10,920 nucleotides of DNA from Geodermatophilaceae bacterium (GTDB lineage: Bacteria; Actinomycetota; Actinomycetes; Mycobacteriales; Geodermatophilaceae), in NCBI GenBank assembly GCA_013696785.1, contig JACCXW010000421.1, forward strand, positions 1 to 10,920. Direction: 5' to 3'. This document shows, one piece after another, positions 1 through 6,921 of this stretch. Under the pieces are notes generated by a model. The model was not told the origin of the DNA and did not search any database. It saw only the letters and a program-made list of their open reading frames with translations. The position numbers and the translations under genes were made by a program. Within the stretch, counting starts at the first letter, position 1; the number at the start of each line of letters is the position of its first letter.

Positions 1-423
1 ACGACCCTGCTGGTGCCTGACCTGGCGGTACTGCGCGCCATGGTGCGCACACGCGCGGCCGGCTCCGGCACCCCCTCGCTCTGCTGGGAGCGCCGGACCG
101 ACGACGTGTCCGACGGCGTACCGCCCGGTGCCGTTGGAGCCGCGATCGCGCTCGGCACCTCGGTCGCGTTGGTGACCCGAGGAGGCGGGGACGGGTTCGT
201 CGACTTCGCCGCGACGGTCGCCGGTGAGGCCCGCAGCTGGGACGCCTTCAACTTCAACCCGGCGCGCAACCATGGCGAGCAGATCGAGAAGCTGCTCTGT
301 CAGACGACGAATGAGCCGATCGAGATGACCTGGCTGGTGGACCAGGAGGTCTCAGGCGTGCTCACCGATGACGTCGAGGGCCTCGTCGACGCCGCACGAC
401 GGGCGGGACTGCCGCTCGGCTGA
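1..423 (+). CDS. Unrecognised protein, C-terminal 140 residues (gene cut by window start)
   Basis: The frame is open from base 1 and ends at TGA 421-423. A GTG lies at 13, but the frame continues upstream without a stop, so this is most likely the 3' part of a longer gene. I do not recognise the family. The visible part is a mixed alpha/beta-looking soluble sequence with no evident membrane segment. It has a hydrophobic Gly/Ala/Val stretch (AIALGTSVALVTRGGGDGF, about residues 48-66 of the fragment), then an aromatic and Asn-rich patch (WDAFNFNPARNHGEQ) and an acidic C-terminal tail. It converges on the XDH molybdenum subunit with only 7 bases between the two stop codons. Codon use is strongly GC3, which supports real coding. 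Nothing visible ties it to purine metabolism. Confidence 0.6.
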   Translation, partial: TTLLVPDLAVLRAMVRTRAAGSGTPSLCWERRTDDVSDGVPPGAVGAAIALGTSVALVTRGGGDGFVDFAATVAGEARSWDAFNFNPARNHGEQIEKLLCQTTNEPIEMTWLVDQEVSGVLTDDVEGLVDAARRAGLPLG

Positions 424-433
424 CGCGTCGTCA
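421..433. other. Short inverted repeat joining two convergent stop codons
   Basis: TGACG (421-425) and CGTCA (429-433) form a perfect 5-base inverted repeat around CGT. The left arm begins with the stop codon of the upstream plus-strand gene. The right arm ends with the reverse complement of the stop codon of pucD. There is no T-run, so it is a weak candidate for a bidirectional terminator and may be chance. Confidence 0.25.
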
Positions 434-2776
434 GTGCCTGGAACCTTGCGCGACAAGGTGTTCCGGACGGATCGGGACGCGCTTGAGGTCGACTCCGGAC
501 GCGGCGCGCACCGCGGCCACGATCGCCGGGGTCGAGGAGATGGTGGGAGGCTCGCCGACACCGCGCAGTCCGTACGGCGCATGCGGATCGGCCAGTTCCA
601 GCACCTCCACCCGCATCGGCGGCATGTCCATGATCGTCGGGATCAGGTAGTCGGTGAACGACGGGTTGCGGAGCTTGCCGTCCAGCAGTTGTACCTCCTC
701 CATCACAGCTAGCCCGAGGCCCTGGGCGCTGCCGCCGTGGATCTGGCCGAGCACGGCGTCGGGATTCATCGCCTTGCCGACGTCCTGTACAGCGGCCAGC
801 TCCACGACCCGGATCAGGCCGAGCTCCACGTCGACGTCGACCACCGCACGGTGTGCGCAGAAGGCCCACTGCACATGGGCATCGCCGCGGCCGGTGTGCT
901 CGTCCACCGGGTGCGTCGGCCGGTGTCGCCACTCGGCTGTCCGCTCCACCGCACCGTCGAGGAGCAGCGACGCGATGTCACCGACGACACCGTCGCGGAG
1001 TGACTCGACCTGTCCGTCGACGAGCCGGTACTCCCCCTCGCCGTAGCGCTGCACCGCCCGTTCGATCAGGAGCGACCGCACCCCCTCACAAGCCGCGCGT
1101 ACGGCGCCCCCTGTGACGTATGTCTGACGCGACGCCGATGTCGACCCGCCGCTGCCCACCTGCGTGTCCGCGGCGGCAATGGTCACCCGCTCCACACCCA
1201 ACTCGCTGCGGGCGATCTGGGCCTGCACCGTGACGAGCCCCTGGCCCACCTCAACCGCGGCGGTGTGCACGAGAACGGACGGCTCGTCACCGACGAGTTC
1301 CAGCCGCACCAGGGCGGTGGAGAAGTCATCGAAGCCCTCGGAGAATCCGACGTTCTTGATCCCGATCGCGTAGCCGACGCCACGGCGTACTCCTTCGCCG
1401 TGGGTGGTGTTCGACACACCGCCCGGCAGCAGCCGGATGTCGGCGGCGGCCGGTGCGGGCAGCGGCATCGCCTCCAGCCGGAGCATCAGGTCCGCCACCG
1501 GCGCCGGGCTGTCGATCACCTGACCGGTCGGCAGGATCGAGCCCTCGCTCATCGCGTTCCGGATCCGGATCTCCACGGGCGAGACACCGACGGCCGCCGC
1601 GAGCTTGTCCATCTGCGACTCGTACGCGAACGCCGCCTGCACGGCACCGAAGCCGCGCATCGCACCGCACGGCGGGTTGTTCGTGTAGACACCCCACGCA
1701 TCCATGGCGACGTGCGGGATGACGTAGGGACCGACGCCTAACGTCGACGCGTTGCCGACGACGGCCGGCGTACTCGAGGTGTAGGCGCCGCCGTCGAGCA
1801 GGACGTGCGCCCGGACGTAGACCAGCCGGCCCTCACGGTCGGCGCCGTGCTCGTAGCGCATCAGCGCGGGATGGCGGTGCACGTGCCCGAAGAAGGACTC
1901 CTCCCGCGAGTAGACCATCTTGACCGGCCGCCCGGTCCGCAGCGCGAGCATGCACGCGTGAACCTGCATCGACAGGTCCTCACGCGCCCCGAACGCGCCG
2001 CCCACGCCCGCCAGCGTCAGCCGGATCTTCTCCTCGGGCAACCGCAGCGCGCCGGCCATCTGCCGCCGGTCGACGTGCAGCCACTGGGTCGCGACGTACA
2101 GGTCGACCCCGCCGTCCTCGCCCGGCACAGCCAGCCCGGACTCGGGACCGAGGAACGCCTGGTCTTGCATCCCGACCTCGTAGTCACCGTGTACGACGAC
2201 GTCAGCGGTCGCGGCGTCCGGATCGCCGAAGCGGACCCGCTGGTGCCGCACGATGTTTCCCTCCGGATGCACGGGCGCCTTGTCACGGCTCATCGCGGTC
2301 CGCTCGCCGGGCTCGTCGTGCACCTGCTTCCAGAACGGGTGCCCGACTGCCTCCCGTGGATCGCACACCGGGTCCACGACGTCGTAGTCGACGACGATCA
2401 GCGTCGCCGCCCGTCGCGCGGTCTCCGGATGATCCGCCGCGACGATTGCGACCGGCTCGCCCTGGTAGCGGACCTCGCCAAAGGCGAGCACCGGCTGGTC
2501 GGCGATCTCCAGCCCGTACACCTTCTCCCCGGGTACGTCCTCGTGCGTGAGCACGGCGGACACGCCGGGGAGTTTCAGGGCGGCGCCGACGTCGATCGAC
2601 CGGATCCGGGCTCGCGGATGGGGACTGCGCAGTGTCGTGCCCCAGAGCATGCCGTCCATGTAGAGGTCGGAGCTGTACGCGAACTGGCCACTGACCTTGA
2701 ACGTTCCGTCCGGCCGGACCGGCGAGTCGCCGACGCCGCCGGGTGTCCGGCGCACGGTGTCCGTCGAGACACTCAT
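431..2776 (-). CDS. pucD: Xanthine dehydrogenase, molybdopterin-binding (large) subunit, PucD-type
   Basis: This is the catalytic subunit of a three-polypeptide xanthine dehydrogenase. It hydroxylates hypoxanthine to xanthine and xanthine to urate at a Mo-cofactor in the cytoplasm. The 781 residues match the usual length of the separate Mo subunit. The N-terminal hammerhead domain covers about residues 20-140. The Mo-binding domain carries GGAFGARE (259-266, with the substrate-binding Glu at 266), AMRGFG (372-377, Arg374 equivalent to the purine-binding Arg of bovine XDH), EVGQG (509-513) and GVGEPP (739-744, Glu742 the expected catalytic base). The RGFG motif fits XDH, not the AYRCSFR loop of CO dehydrogenase. 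ATG 2776 is chosen because it overlaps the deaminase stop as ATGA; the frame is open for 66 codons upstream, but that stretch lies inside the deaminase. Last gene of the operon. XDH assignment is strong; the PucD naming rests on overall resemblance. Confidence 0.93.
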   Translation of the reverse strand: MSVSTDTVRRTPGGVGDSPVRPDGTFKVSGQFAYSSDLYMDGMLWGTTLRSPHPRARIRSIDVGAALKLPGVSAVLTHEDVPGEKVYGLEIADQPVLAFGEVRYQGEPVAIVAADHPETARRAATLIVVDYDVVDPVCDPREAVGHPFWKQVHDEPGERTAMSRDKAPVHPEGNIVRHQRVRFGDPDAATADVVVHGDYEVGMQDQAFLGPESGLAVPGEDGGVDLYVATQWLHVDRRQMAGALRLPEEKIRLTLAGVGGAFGAREDLSMQVHACMLALRTGRPVKMVYSREESFFGHVHRHPALMRYEHGADREGRLVYVRAHVLLDGGAYTSSTPAVVGNASTLGVGPYVIPHVAMDAWGVYTNNPPCGAMRGFGAVQAAFAYESQMDKLAAAVGVSPVEIRIRNAMSEGSILPTGQVIDSPAPVADLMLRLEAMPLPAPAAADIRLLPGGVSNTTHGEGVRRGVGYAIGIKNVGFSEGFDDFSTALVRLELVGDEPSVLVHTAAVEVGQGLVTVQAQIARSELGVERVTIAAADTQVGSGGSTSASRQTYVTGGAVRAACEGVRSLLIERAVQRYGEGEYRLVDGQVESLRDGVVGDIASLLLDGAVERTAEWRHRPTHPVDEHTGRGDAHVQWAFCAHRAVVDVDVELGLIRVVELAAVQDVGKAMNPDAVLGQIHGGSAQGLGLAVMEEVQLLDGKLRNPSFTDYLIPTIMDMPPMRVEVLELADPHAPYGLRGVGEPPTISSTPAIVAAVRAASGVDLKRVPIRPEHLVAQGSRH

Positions 2777-4149
2777 GAGGAGATCTGCAGTCTCGTCCGG
2801 GCAGCTCGGGCAGCGGCGCCGAGGGCATTCTCGTCGGCGGTCGTGAGTACGCCGTCGGCGACGACCGTCCGACCCTCGACGAGCAGCAACCGCAGCGGCG
2901 CAGGCGGTCCCATCACAAGCGCGGTGACTGGGTCGTCGGCCATGTCGACGTGACCGAGCCCGGTCAGGTCCCACAGCGCCACGTCGGCCCGCTTGCCGAT
3001 CTCGAGGCTGCCGATATCAGCTTCCCGGCCAAGGCATTGGGCACCACCCATCGTCGCCATCCGCAGCACCTCCCGCCCCGTCAGCGCCGTCGGGCCGTCT
3101 CGCAGCCGGGCCACGAGCAGCGCGATCCGCAGCTCGGAGCCGAGCCCGCCGTGCTCGTTCGACGCAGGTCCGTCGACGCCGAGGCCCACCGGTACGCCGG
3201 CCGCCAGCAGATCCTTCACCCGCGCGATGCCGGCGCCGAGCCGGCCGTTCGAGGACGGGCAGTGCGCGACACCCGTCCCGCTGCCGGCCAGGCGGCGTAC
3301 GGCGTCGTCGTCGAAGTGGATGCCGTGCGCCAGCCACACGTCCGGCCCGAGCCAGCCGAGTTGTTCGACGTACTCGGTCGGCGACGTACCGAACTTCTCC
3401 CGGCAGAACGCCTCCTCGTCCAGCGTCTCGCAGAGGTGGGTGTGCAGCCGCACCCCGCGGTCGCGGGCCAGCGCGGCCGCCTGCCGGAGCAGGTCGGTGG
3501 TGACGCTGAACGGCGAGCACGGCGCGACCGCGATCTGAGTCATGGAGCCGGGTGACGGGTCGTGGTGCTCGTCGATCGCTGCAGCGGTTGCCTTGAGGAT
3601 GGTGTCGATGTCCTCGACGACGCGATCGGGCGGCAGGCCGCCTTGAGACTCCCCGAGGTCCATCGATCCGCGGGCCGGGTGGAACCTGACCCCGATCGAT
3701 TGCGCCGCCTCGATCTCGGCGGCCAGCAGGTCGCCGCGGTCCGCTGGAAAGACATAGTGGTGGTCCATCGAGATCGTGCAGCCGGACAGCGCGAGCCAGC
3801 CGAGCCCGGCGGCGGCAGCGTCGTGCACGGCCTCGGCGTCGATGCGAGCCCACACGGGGTAGAGCTCGACCAGCCACTCGAACAGCGTGCTGTCGGGTGC
3901 GCAGCCCCGGGTCAGCCACTGGTAGAGGTGGTGGTGGGTGTTGACGAGTCCGGGGGTGGCCAGGCAGCCGCGGCCGTCGACCACCTCCGCTCCGTCGTAC
4001 GCCGGGGCCGGGCCGACTCCGACCGCGACGAGCACCCCGTCGTCCGCGACGACGTGGCCTTCGGCGTACTGCGTCCCCGCGACGTCGACGGTCGCGACCG
4101 CGCAGCCCTCGATGACGGTCCGCTGCGCCGCCGCTTCGCCGGCAGTCAT
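2773..4149 (-). CDS. 8-oxoguanine deaminase (amidohydrolase, AtzA/TrzN-like)
   Basis: A 458-residue metal-dependent amidohydrolase of the COG0402 group. The sequence resembles actinobacterial proteins annotated as 8-oxoguanine deaminase (8-oxoguanine + H2O -> urate + NH3). Visible metal and catalytic residues are the HxH pair in NTHHHLYQWLTRG (His72, His74), His238 and Glu241 in HTHLCE, His275 in LAHGIH, and Asp326 in GVDGPASNE. The HHxLYQxLTR stretch after the first beta strand is the kind I associate with 8-oxoguanine deaminases rather than with guanine deaminase (GuaD) or chlorohydrolases. The gene sits between the Fe-S and Mo subunits of xanthine dehydrogenase with 4-base ATGA overlaps at both ends. 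Its product, urate, is the same as that of XDH, which fits the context well. Guanine deaminase, giving xanthine for XDH, is the main alternative. ATG 4149 is set by the overlap with pucE. Confidence 0.85.
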   Translation of the reverse strand: MTAGEAAAQRTVIEGCAVATVDVAGTQYAEGHVVADDGVLVAVGVGPAPAYDGAEVVDGRGCLATPGLVNTHHHLYQWLTRGCAPDSTLFEWLVELYPVWARIDAEAVHDAAAAGLGWLALSGCTISMDHHYVFPADRGDLLAAEIEAAQSIGVRFHPARGSMDLGESQGGLPPDRVVEDIDTILKATAAAIDEHHDPSPGSMTQIAVAPCSPFSVTTDLLRQAAALARDRGVRLHTHLCETLDEEAFCREKFGTSPTEYVEQLGWLGPDVWLAHGIHFDDDAVRRLAGSGTGVAHCPSSNGRLGAGIARVKDLLAAGVPVGLGVDGPASNEHGGLGSELRIALLVARLRDGPTALTGREVLRMATMGGAQCLGREADIGSLEIGKRADVALWDLTGLGHVDMADDPVTALVMGPPAPLRLLLVEGRTVVADGVLTTADENALGAAARAARTRLQISS

Positions 4150-4625
4150 GCCGACGAACTCTGCCTGGCCGCGGCCAGCCGGACCGCGTCGAGGATCTTC
4201 TCGTATCCGGTGCAGCGGCACAGGTTCCCCGCCAGCGCCTCCCGGATCGTCGCGTCGGTGGGGTGCGGGTCGCGGTTGAGCAGGTCGAACGCTGTGATCA
4301 GCAGCCCCGGCGTGCAGAAGCCGCACTGAACGGCGCCCGCGTCCACGAAGGTCTCCTGGATCGTCGCCAGCTGCTCGCCGTCGCCGAGTCCTTCAACGGT
4401 GACGATCTCCGCGCCCTCGGCCTGACCGGCACCTACCAGGCAGGCGCAGACGACCTCACCGCCCAGCAGGACCGTGCAGGATCCGCATTCGCCCTGCTCG
4501 CAGGCGTTCTTCGATCCCGGCAGGCCGAGCCGCTCGCGCAGGACGTAGAGCAGGCTCTCGCCCTCCCACACGTCGTCGGCGGTCAGTGGCTCACCGTTGA
4601 CCGTCATCGTCACCCGAATGGTCAT
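4146..4625 (-). CDS. pucE: Xanthine dehydrogenase, 2Fe-2S subunit, PucE-type
   Basis: The small electron-transfer subunit of the XDH complex passes electrons from the Mo centre towards FAD through two [2Fe-2S] clusters. The 159 residues contain the plant-ferredoxin-like cluster Cys42, Cys47, Cys50 (CEQGECGSC) and Cys62, in the N-terminal domain. The helical C-terminal domain carries Cys101, Cys104 (CGFC) and Cys136, Cys138 (NLCRCTGY). All eight ligands are intact. ATG 4625 overlaps the pucC stop as ATGA, and TGA 4146-4148 overlaps the deaminase start in the same way, so translation is probably coupled on both sides. A GGATGGGG stretch upstream of the ATG may serve as ribosome-binding site. 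The fold is shared by all molybdenum hydroxylases, so the XDH call rests on the neighbouring Mo subunit. Confidence 0.94.
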   Translation of the reverse strand: MTIRVTMTVNGEPLTADDVWEGESLLYVLRERLGLPGSKNACEQGECGSCTVLLGGEVVCACLVGAGQAEGAEIVTVEGLGDGEQLATIQETFVDAGAVQCGFCTPGLLITAFDLLNRDPHPTDATIREALAGNLCRCTGYEKILDAVRLAAARQSSSA

Positions 4626-5494
4626 CGCTGCCCCATCCGCTGGATGTGGTCCGCCCAGGTCCAGGTCAGGGTCCGGCGGGCGAGGACCGACAGGGCGTGC
4701 CGCCGGTACGCCGCCGTACCCCGGACGTCGTCGATCGGGACGGCGGCGGCGGCCACAAGCTCACCGAATCGGCGTACGACGTCCTCGGACAGGTCGGTCG
4801 GTTCCGCCCAGCGGTCGGTCAGTTCGCCGGCCAGGAAGGTCTCCGCCTTACGAGCCGGCAAAGGGGTGGGGGCGGCCGATCCGATGCCGGTGCCCACCCG
4901 GCCGGCATCCGGGTGCAGGGCGAGCGAGAACGAGCACACCGCGATCACCATGGCGTTGCGGGTGCCGACCTTGGCGAATTGCTGCGGGCCGCGTGCGACC
5001 GGGAGGTGTACGGCGGTGATCAGTTCGTCGGGGCGCAGGGCGTTGCGCTTGGGGCCGAGGAAGAACTCGTGGATCGGGATACGGCGGGTGCCTGCTGCCG
5101 AAATGGCTTCCACCTCGGCGTCGACTGCGAGCAGCGGCGGCAATGCGTCCCCCGCGGGGGACGCGGAGCCGAGATTTCCACCGACGCTGGCCCGGTTGCG
5201 GATCTGCGGCGAACCGACCGTGCGGCTGGCGATGGCCAGTCCGGGCGCCTCTGCGGACAGTTCGGCGATGATCGCCGTGTAGGGCATGGCCGCACCGATA
5301 CGGAGGTGGCCGTCGTACCGGCTCCAGCCGAAGAGCTCCGGCACAGCGGTCAGGTCCAGCAACGATTCGGGTCGGTGACGGTCGAAGTTGATGTCGACCA
5401 TGACATCTGTACCGCCGCACAGCGGGACGGCGTCGGGATGTTCGGACTTCAGCCTGCAGGCATCGGACAGGCTGGTGGGCCGAAAGAACTCCAT
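4622..5494 (-). CDS. pucC: Xanthine dehydrogenase, FAD-binding subunit, PucC-type
   Basis: The FAD subunit of XDH accepts electrons from the Fe-S subunit and hands them to the final acceptor (probably NAD+, not provable here). The 290 residues show the two FAD-contact motifs of this family: PLCGGTDVMVDI (about 24-35) and SPQIRNRASVGGNLGSASPA (95-114) followed by GD. A C-terminal CO-dehydrogenase-flavoprotein-like domain contains DVRGTAAYRRHA (256-267). I chose ATG 5494, where a GGACAGG stretch lies just upstream and where the protein begins MEFFRPTS, typical for the family. An in-frame ATG at 5524 would add ten basic residues and has no evident ribosome-binding site. It is the first gene of the operon pucC-pucE-deaminase-pucD, divergent from the Nudix gene. 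A perfect 20-base palindrome lies inside the second FAD motif. Confidence 0.93.
   Translation of the reverse strand: MEFFRPTSLSDACRLKSEHPDAVPLCGGTDVMVDINFDRHRPESLLDLTAVPELFGWSRYDGHLRIGAAMPYTAIIAELSAEAPGLAIASRTVGSPQIRNRASVGGNLGSASPAGDALPPLLAVDAEVEAISAAGTRRIPIHEFFLGPKRNALRPDELITAVHLPVARGPQQFAKVGTRNAMVIAVCSFSLALHPDAGRVGTGIGSAAPTPLPARKAETFLAGELTDRWAEPTDLSEDVVRRFGELVAAAAVPIDDVRGTAAYRRHALSVLARRTLTWTWADHIQRMGQR
5145..5164. repeat. Perfect 20-base palindrome inside pucC
   Basis: GCGTCCCCCG followed by its exact reverse complement, centred at 5154/5155. On the minus strand it encodes A-S-P-A-G-D-A of the FAD-binding motif, using CCC for Pro and GGG for Gly. It could form a hairpin with a 7-9 base stem in the mRNA. 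Part of the symmetry is forced by the conserved protein motif, so function is unproven. Confidence 0.5.
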
Positions 5495-5596
5495 GCCCTG
5501 TCCACCGCCCCTGCGTCGCTGCATGAGTGAGCCGCGAGAGTAGCGCCGAGCGTCATTCCGCGGCGGGCGGCCAGTCAGACGGTACGACCCATGCCC

Positions 5597-5609
5597 GTCA
5601 TGTTATGAC
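5597..5609. promoter_or_regulatory. Candidate operator, GTCAT-GTT-ATGAC
   Basis: A perfect 5-base inverted repeat with a 3-base centre lies in the pucC/Nudix divergent region. If the Nudix gene starts at GTG 5626, this repeat falls just upstream of its -10 box (5613-5618), where a repressor would block polymerase. The half-site is short and no second copy was found in the window. Confidence 0.3.
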
Positions 5610-5612
5610 CGC

Positions 5613-5618
5613 TAACGT
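5613..5618 (+). promoter_or_regulatory. Candidate -10 box (TAACGT) of a leaderless Nudix transcript
   Basis: TAACGT fits the actinobacterial TANNNT -10 pattern and ends 7 bases before the in-frame GTG at 5626. That spacing is expected when transcription begins at or next to the start codon. No convincing -35 element is seen, and none of the alternative starts has a Shine-Dalgarno sequence. Confidence 0.35.
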
Positions 5619-5625
5619 CCGGACT

Positions 5626-6921
5626 GTGGACGGGCCGCGGCGACGCATCGGCGGCTACGTGGTGTGCCGCGACGTTGCCGGCCGGGTGTTGCTCGTCAGG
5701 GCGAGTCTGGGTGACCGGCGCACATGGCTCCTGCCCGGGGGTGGGTTGAACTTCGGCGAGCATCCACAGGCCGGCGCCCTTCGCGAGCTGCGCGAGGAGA
5801 CCGGGTACGTCGGCGAGCTGGATTCGCTGCTCGGTGTCGAGGTGCTGCGGGCGACCGATTCGGAAGGTGCGCCGTGGGAGCTGGTGCAGATCATCTACCG
5901 GGCCCGTGTCGTCGGCGGAGACCTCACCCCCGAGGCCGATGGCAGCACGGATCTCGCCGCGTGGATCGACCCCGAGCAACTGCCCGGGCTCGACATCAAC
6001 CCGGTCGTCCGGCGGGCGCTGGACCTGCCGGCTTTTGGTGGATCGGCCCTGCCGCCGTACGACCGGGCGGTGGCACTTACTCCGAGTCCACCGCGGACTC
6101 CGGTGGGCGGGATTCGTGATGGCGGCGACCGGCGGTACGCCGTTCTGCTTTCAGCTCCGCCTCGTACAGGTGCCGCCGCCCGCCGGCCAGCCGGTCACGG
6201 GCGTCCTGCTCCAGTCGCCGGAACGCCGACCAGTACGTGTCGTCGTACTCCTCCACGATCTGGAAACTCCAACGCCCGTCCAGGACGTTGCGCCCGACCA
6301 GTTCCTCCTCCAGCGTTGCCGCCATCTCGTCGTGCCCCGCCTCCCGAAGCGCATCCACGGCCTCACCTAGTTCGAAGTCGGCTTTGCCGCAGAGCTGATG
6401 GAAGCCGTAGAGGTGCCCGCGGGCACGCTCGACGCTCTCCAACGCGGCGGAGAGCTTGCCCAATGCATCCACCGTCGCCGCATCCACGTGCACAGGCTCC
6501 TCCGACCCGCTCACAGCCAGGCCGGCCCGGGATCGGGGGCGTCGTCTCGGAGCAATGTCGCCTCGATCAGTCCGTACGGGCGGTCCGCGGCGTGGAACAC
6601 CTCTCCCGGGTTGTCCAGGCCGAACGGCGTGAGGTCGACCGCGAAGTGGTGCCTGTTCGGGGCGACGAGCCGGATCTCAGCGACCTCCGGCCGCATCAGC
6701 AGGACCGCGCTGCCCATGGCATACAGCGTCTGCTGCAAGGCGAGGCTGTGCGTGTCGGCGAAGGTTCCCAACAGCAGCCGGCGTACGGCGTCGTACGTTG
6801 CCGCCCAGTCGACGTCGAGATGGCCGTAGCGCCATTGCACAGTCAGGGCGGTGGCCAGGACGCGATCGTGCGTCTCGGGCAGCGTCGTGTACTCGTCGAC
6901 GAGAAACCCGGCGAACTCTGA
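5626..6921 (+). CDS. Nudix hydrolase (reliable only to about 6060; frame open to 6921)
   Basis: A MutT-like Nudix pyrophosphohydrolase domain, which cleaves nucleoside diphosphate-X substrates with Mg2+. The complete Nudix box is present, numbered from GTG 5626: Gly39, Glu45, then RELREETGY at 53-61. The domain begins at RRRIGGYVVCRD and ends near LDLPAFGG, about residue 140 (near base 6045). Beyond about 6065 third-position GC falls, and the frame runs antisense through two well-supported minus-strand genes to a stop at 6919-6921. That extension is probably not real protein: either the native stop was lost by a frameshift or mutation, or it is a read-through tail. A +2 frame would stop at 6117-6119. 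Starts are possible at GTG 5527, ATG 5605 and GTG 5626; I prefer 5626 for its -10 box and because homologous sequence begins there. Substrate is unknown; an oxidised purine nucleotide is an inference from context. Confidence 0.7.
   Translation: MDGPRRRIGGYVVCRDVAGRVLLVRASLGDRRTWLLPGGGLNFGEHPQAGALRELREETGYVGELDSLLGVEVLRATDSEGAPWELVQIIYRARVVGGDLTPEADGSTDLAAWIDPEQLPGLDINPVVRRALDLPAFGGSALPPYDRAVALTPSPPRTPVGGIRDGGDRRYAVLLSAPPRTGAAARRPAGHGRPAPVAGTPTSTCRRTPPRSGNSNARPGRCARPVPPPALPPSRRAPPPEAHPRPHLVRSRLCRRADGSRRGARGHARRSPTRRRACPMHPPSPHPRAQAPPTRSQPGRPGIGGVVSEQCRLDQSVRAVRGVEHLSRVVQAERREVDREVVPVRGDEPDLSDLRPHQQDRAAHGIQRLLQGEAVRVGEGSQQQPAYGVVRCRPVDVEMAVAPLHSQGGGQDAIVRLGQRRVLVDEKPGEL
6077..6514 (-). CDS. Uncharacterised protein coupled to urate oxidase
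   Basis: A 145-residue soluble protein, last gene of the urate operon. GTG 6514 overlaps the urate oxidase stop as GTGA, so it is probably translated by coupling; the stop is TAA at 6079-6077. It resembles a conserved actinobacterial family that I recall only as hypothetical, and I can name no domain. It is rich in predicted helix and charge: helix about 12-36, then HLYGFHQLCGKAD (34-46), an acidic helix 47-73, a central WSFQIVEEYDDTYW block (82-95) and a basic helix 97-127 ending in a disordered Arg/Ser/Pro tail. Several His and Glu residues (His34, His39, Glu51, His61, Glu88, Glu89, His115) could bind a metal or ligand, but this is speculation from one sequence. There is no signal peptide or membrane segment. 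Its real status is supported by coupling, GC3 and its structured composition. Confidence 0.75.
   Translation of the reverse strand: MSGSEEPVHVDAATVDALGKLSAALESVERARGHLYGFHQLCGKADFELGEAVDALREAGHDEMAATLEEELVGRNVLDGRWSFQIVEEYDDTYWSAFRRLEQDARDRLAGGRRHLYEAELKAERRTAGRRHHESRPPESAVDSE
6082..6103. terminator. Weak hairpin near the 3' end of the urate operon
   Basis: GAGTCC (6084-6089) and GGACTC (6095-6100) pair perfectly around ACCGC, with an outer CC/GG pair after one bulge. It lies inside the last codons of the unknown protein and close to where the opposing Nudix gene should end. No T-run follows in either direction, so it is at best a weak or Rho-assisted terminator. Confidence 0.2.

Noticed and set aside
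1805..2953. A 382-codon plus-strand frame opposite pucD
   Set aside because: It is antisense to well-conserved Mo-subunit sequence, is rich in Arg/Pro/His with no domain, and is open only because of GC codon bias.
5145..5164. The palindrome as a rho-independent terminator
   Set aside because: It lies in the middle of a conserved coding motif and has no T-run on either side.
431..5494. Carbon monoxide dehydrogenase or another molybdenum hydroxylase instead of xanthine dehydrogenase
   Set aside because: The Mo subunit has AMRGFG with the purine-binding Arg and Glu266, not the AYRCSFR loop, and the locus continues with uricase, uraH and uraD.
4263..5530. Long plus-strand frames opposite pucE and pucC
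   Set aside because: They are complementary to the intact Fe-S ligands and FAD motifs and have low-complexity Arg/Gly/Ala composition.
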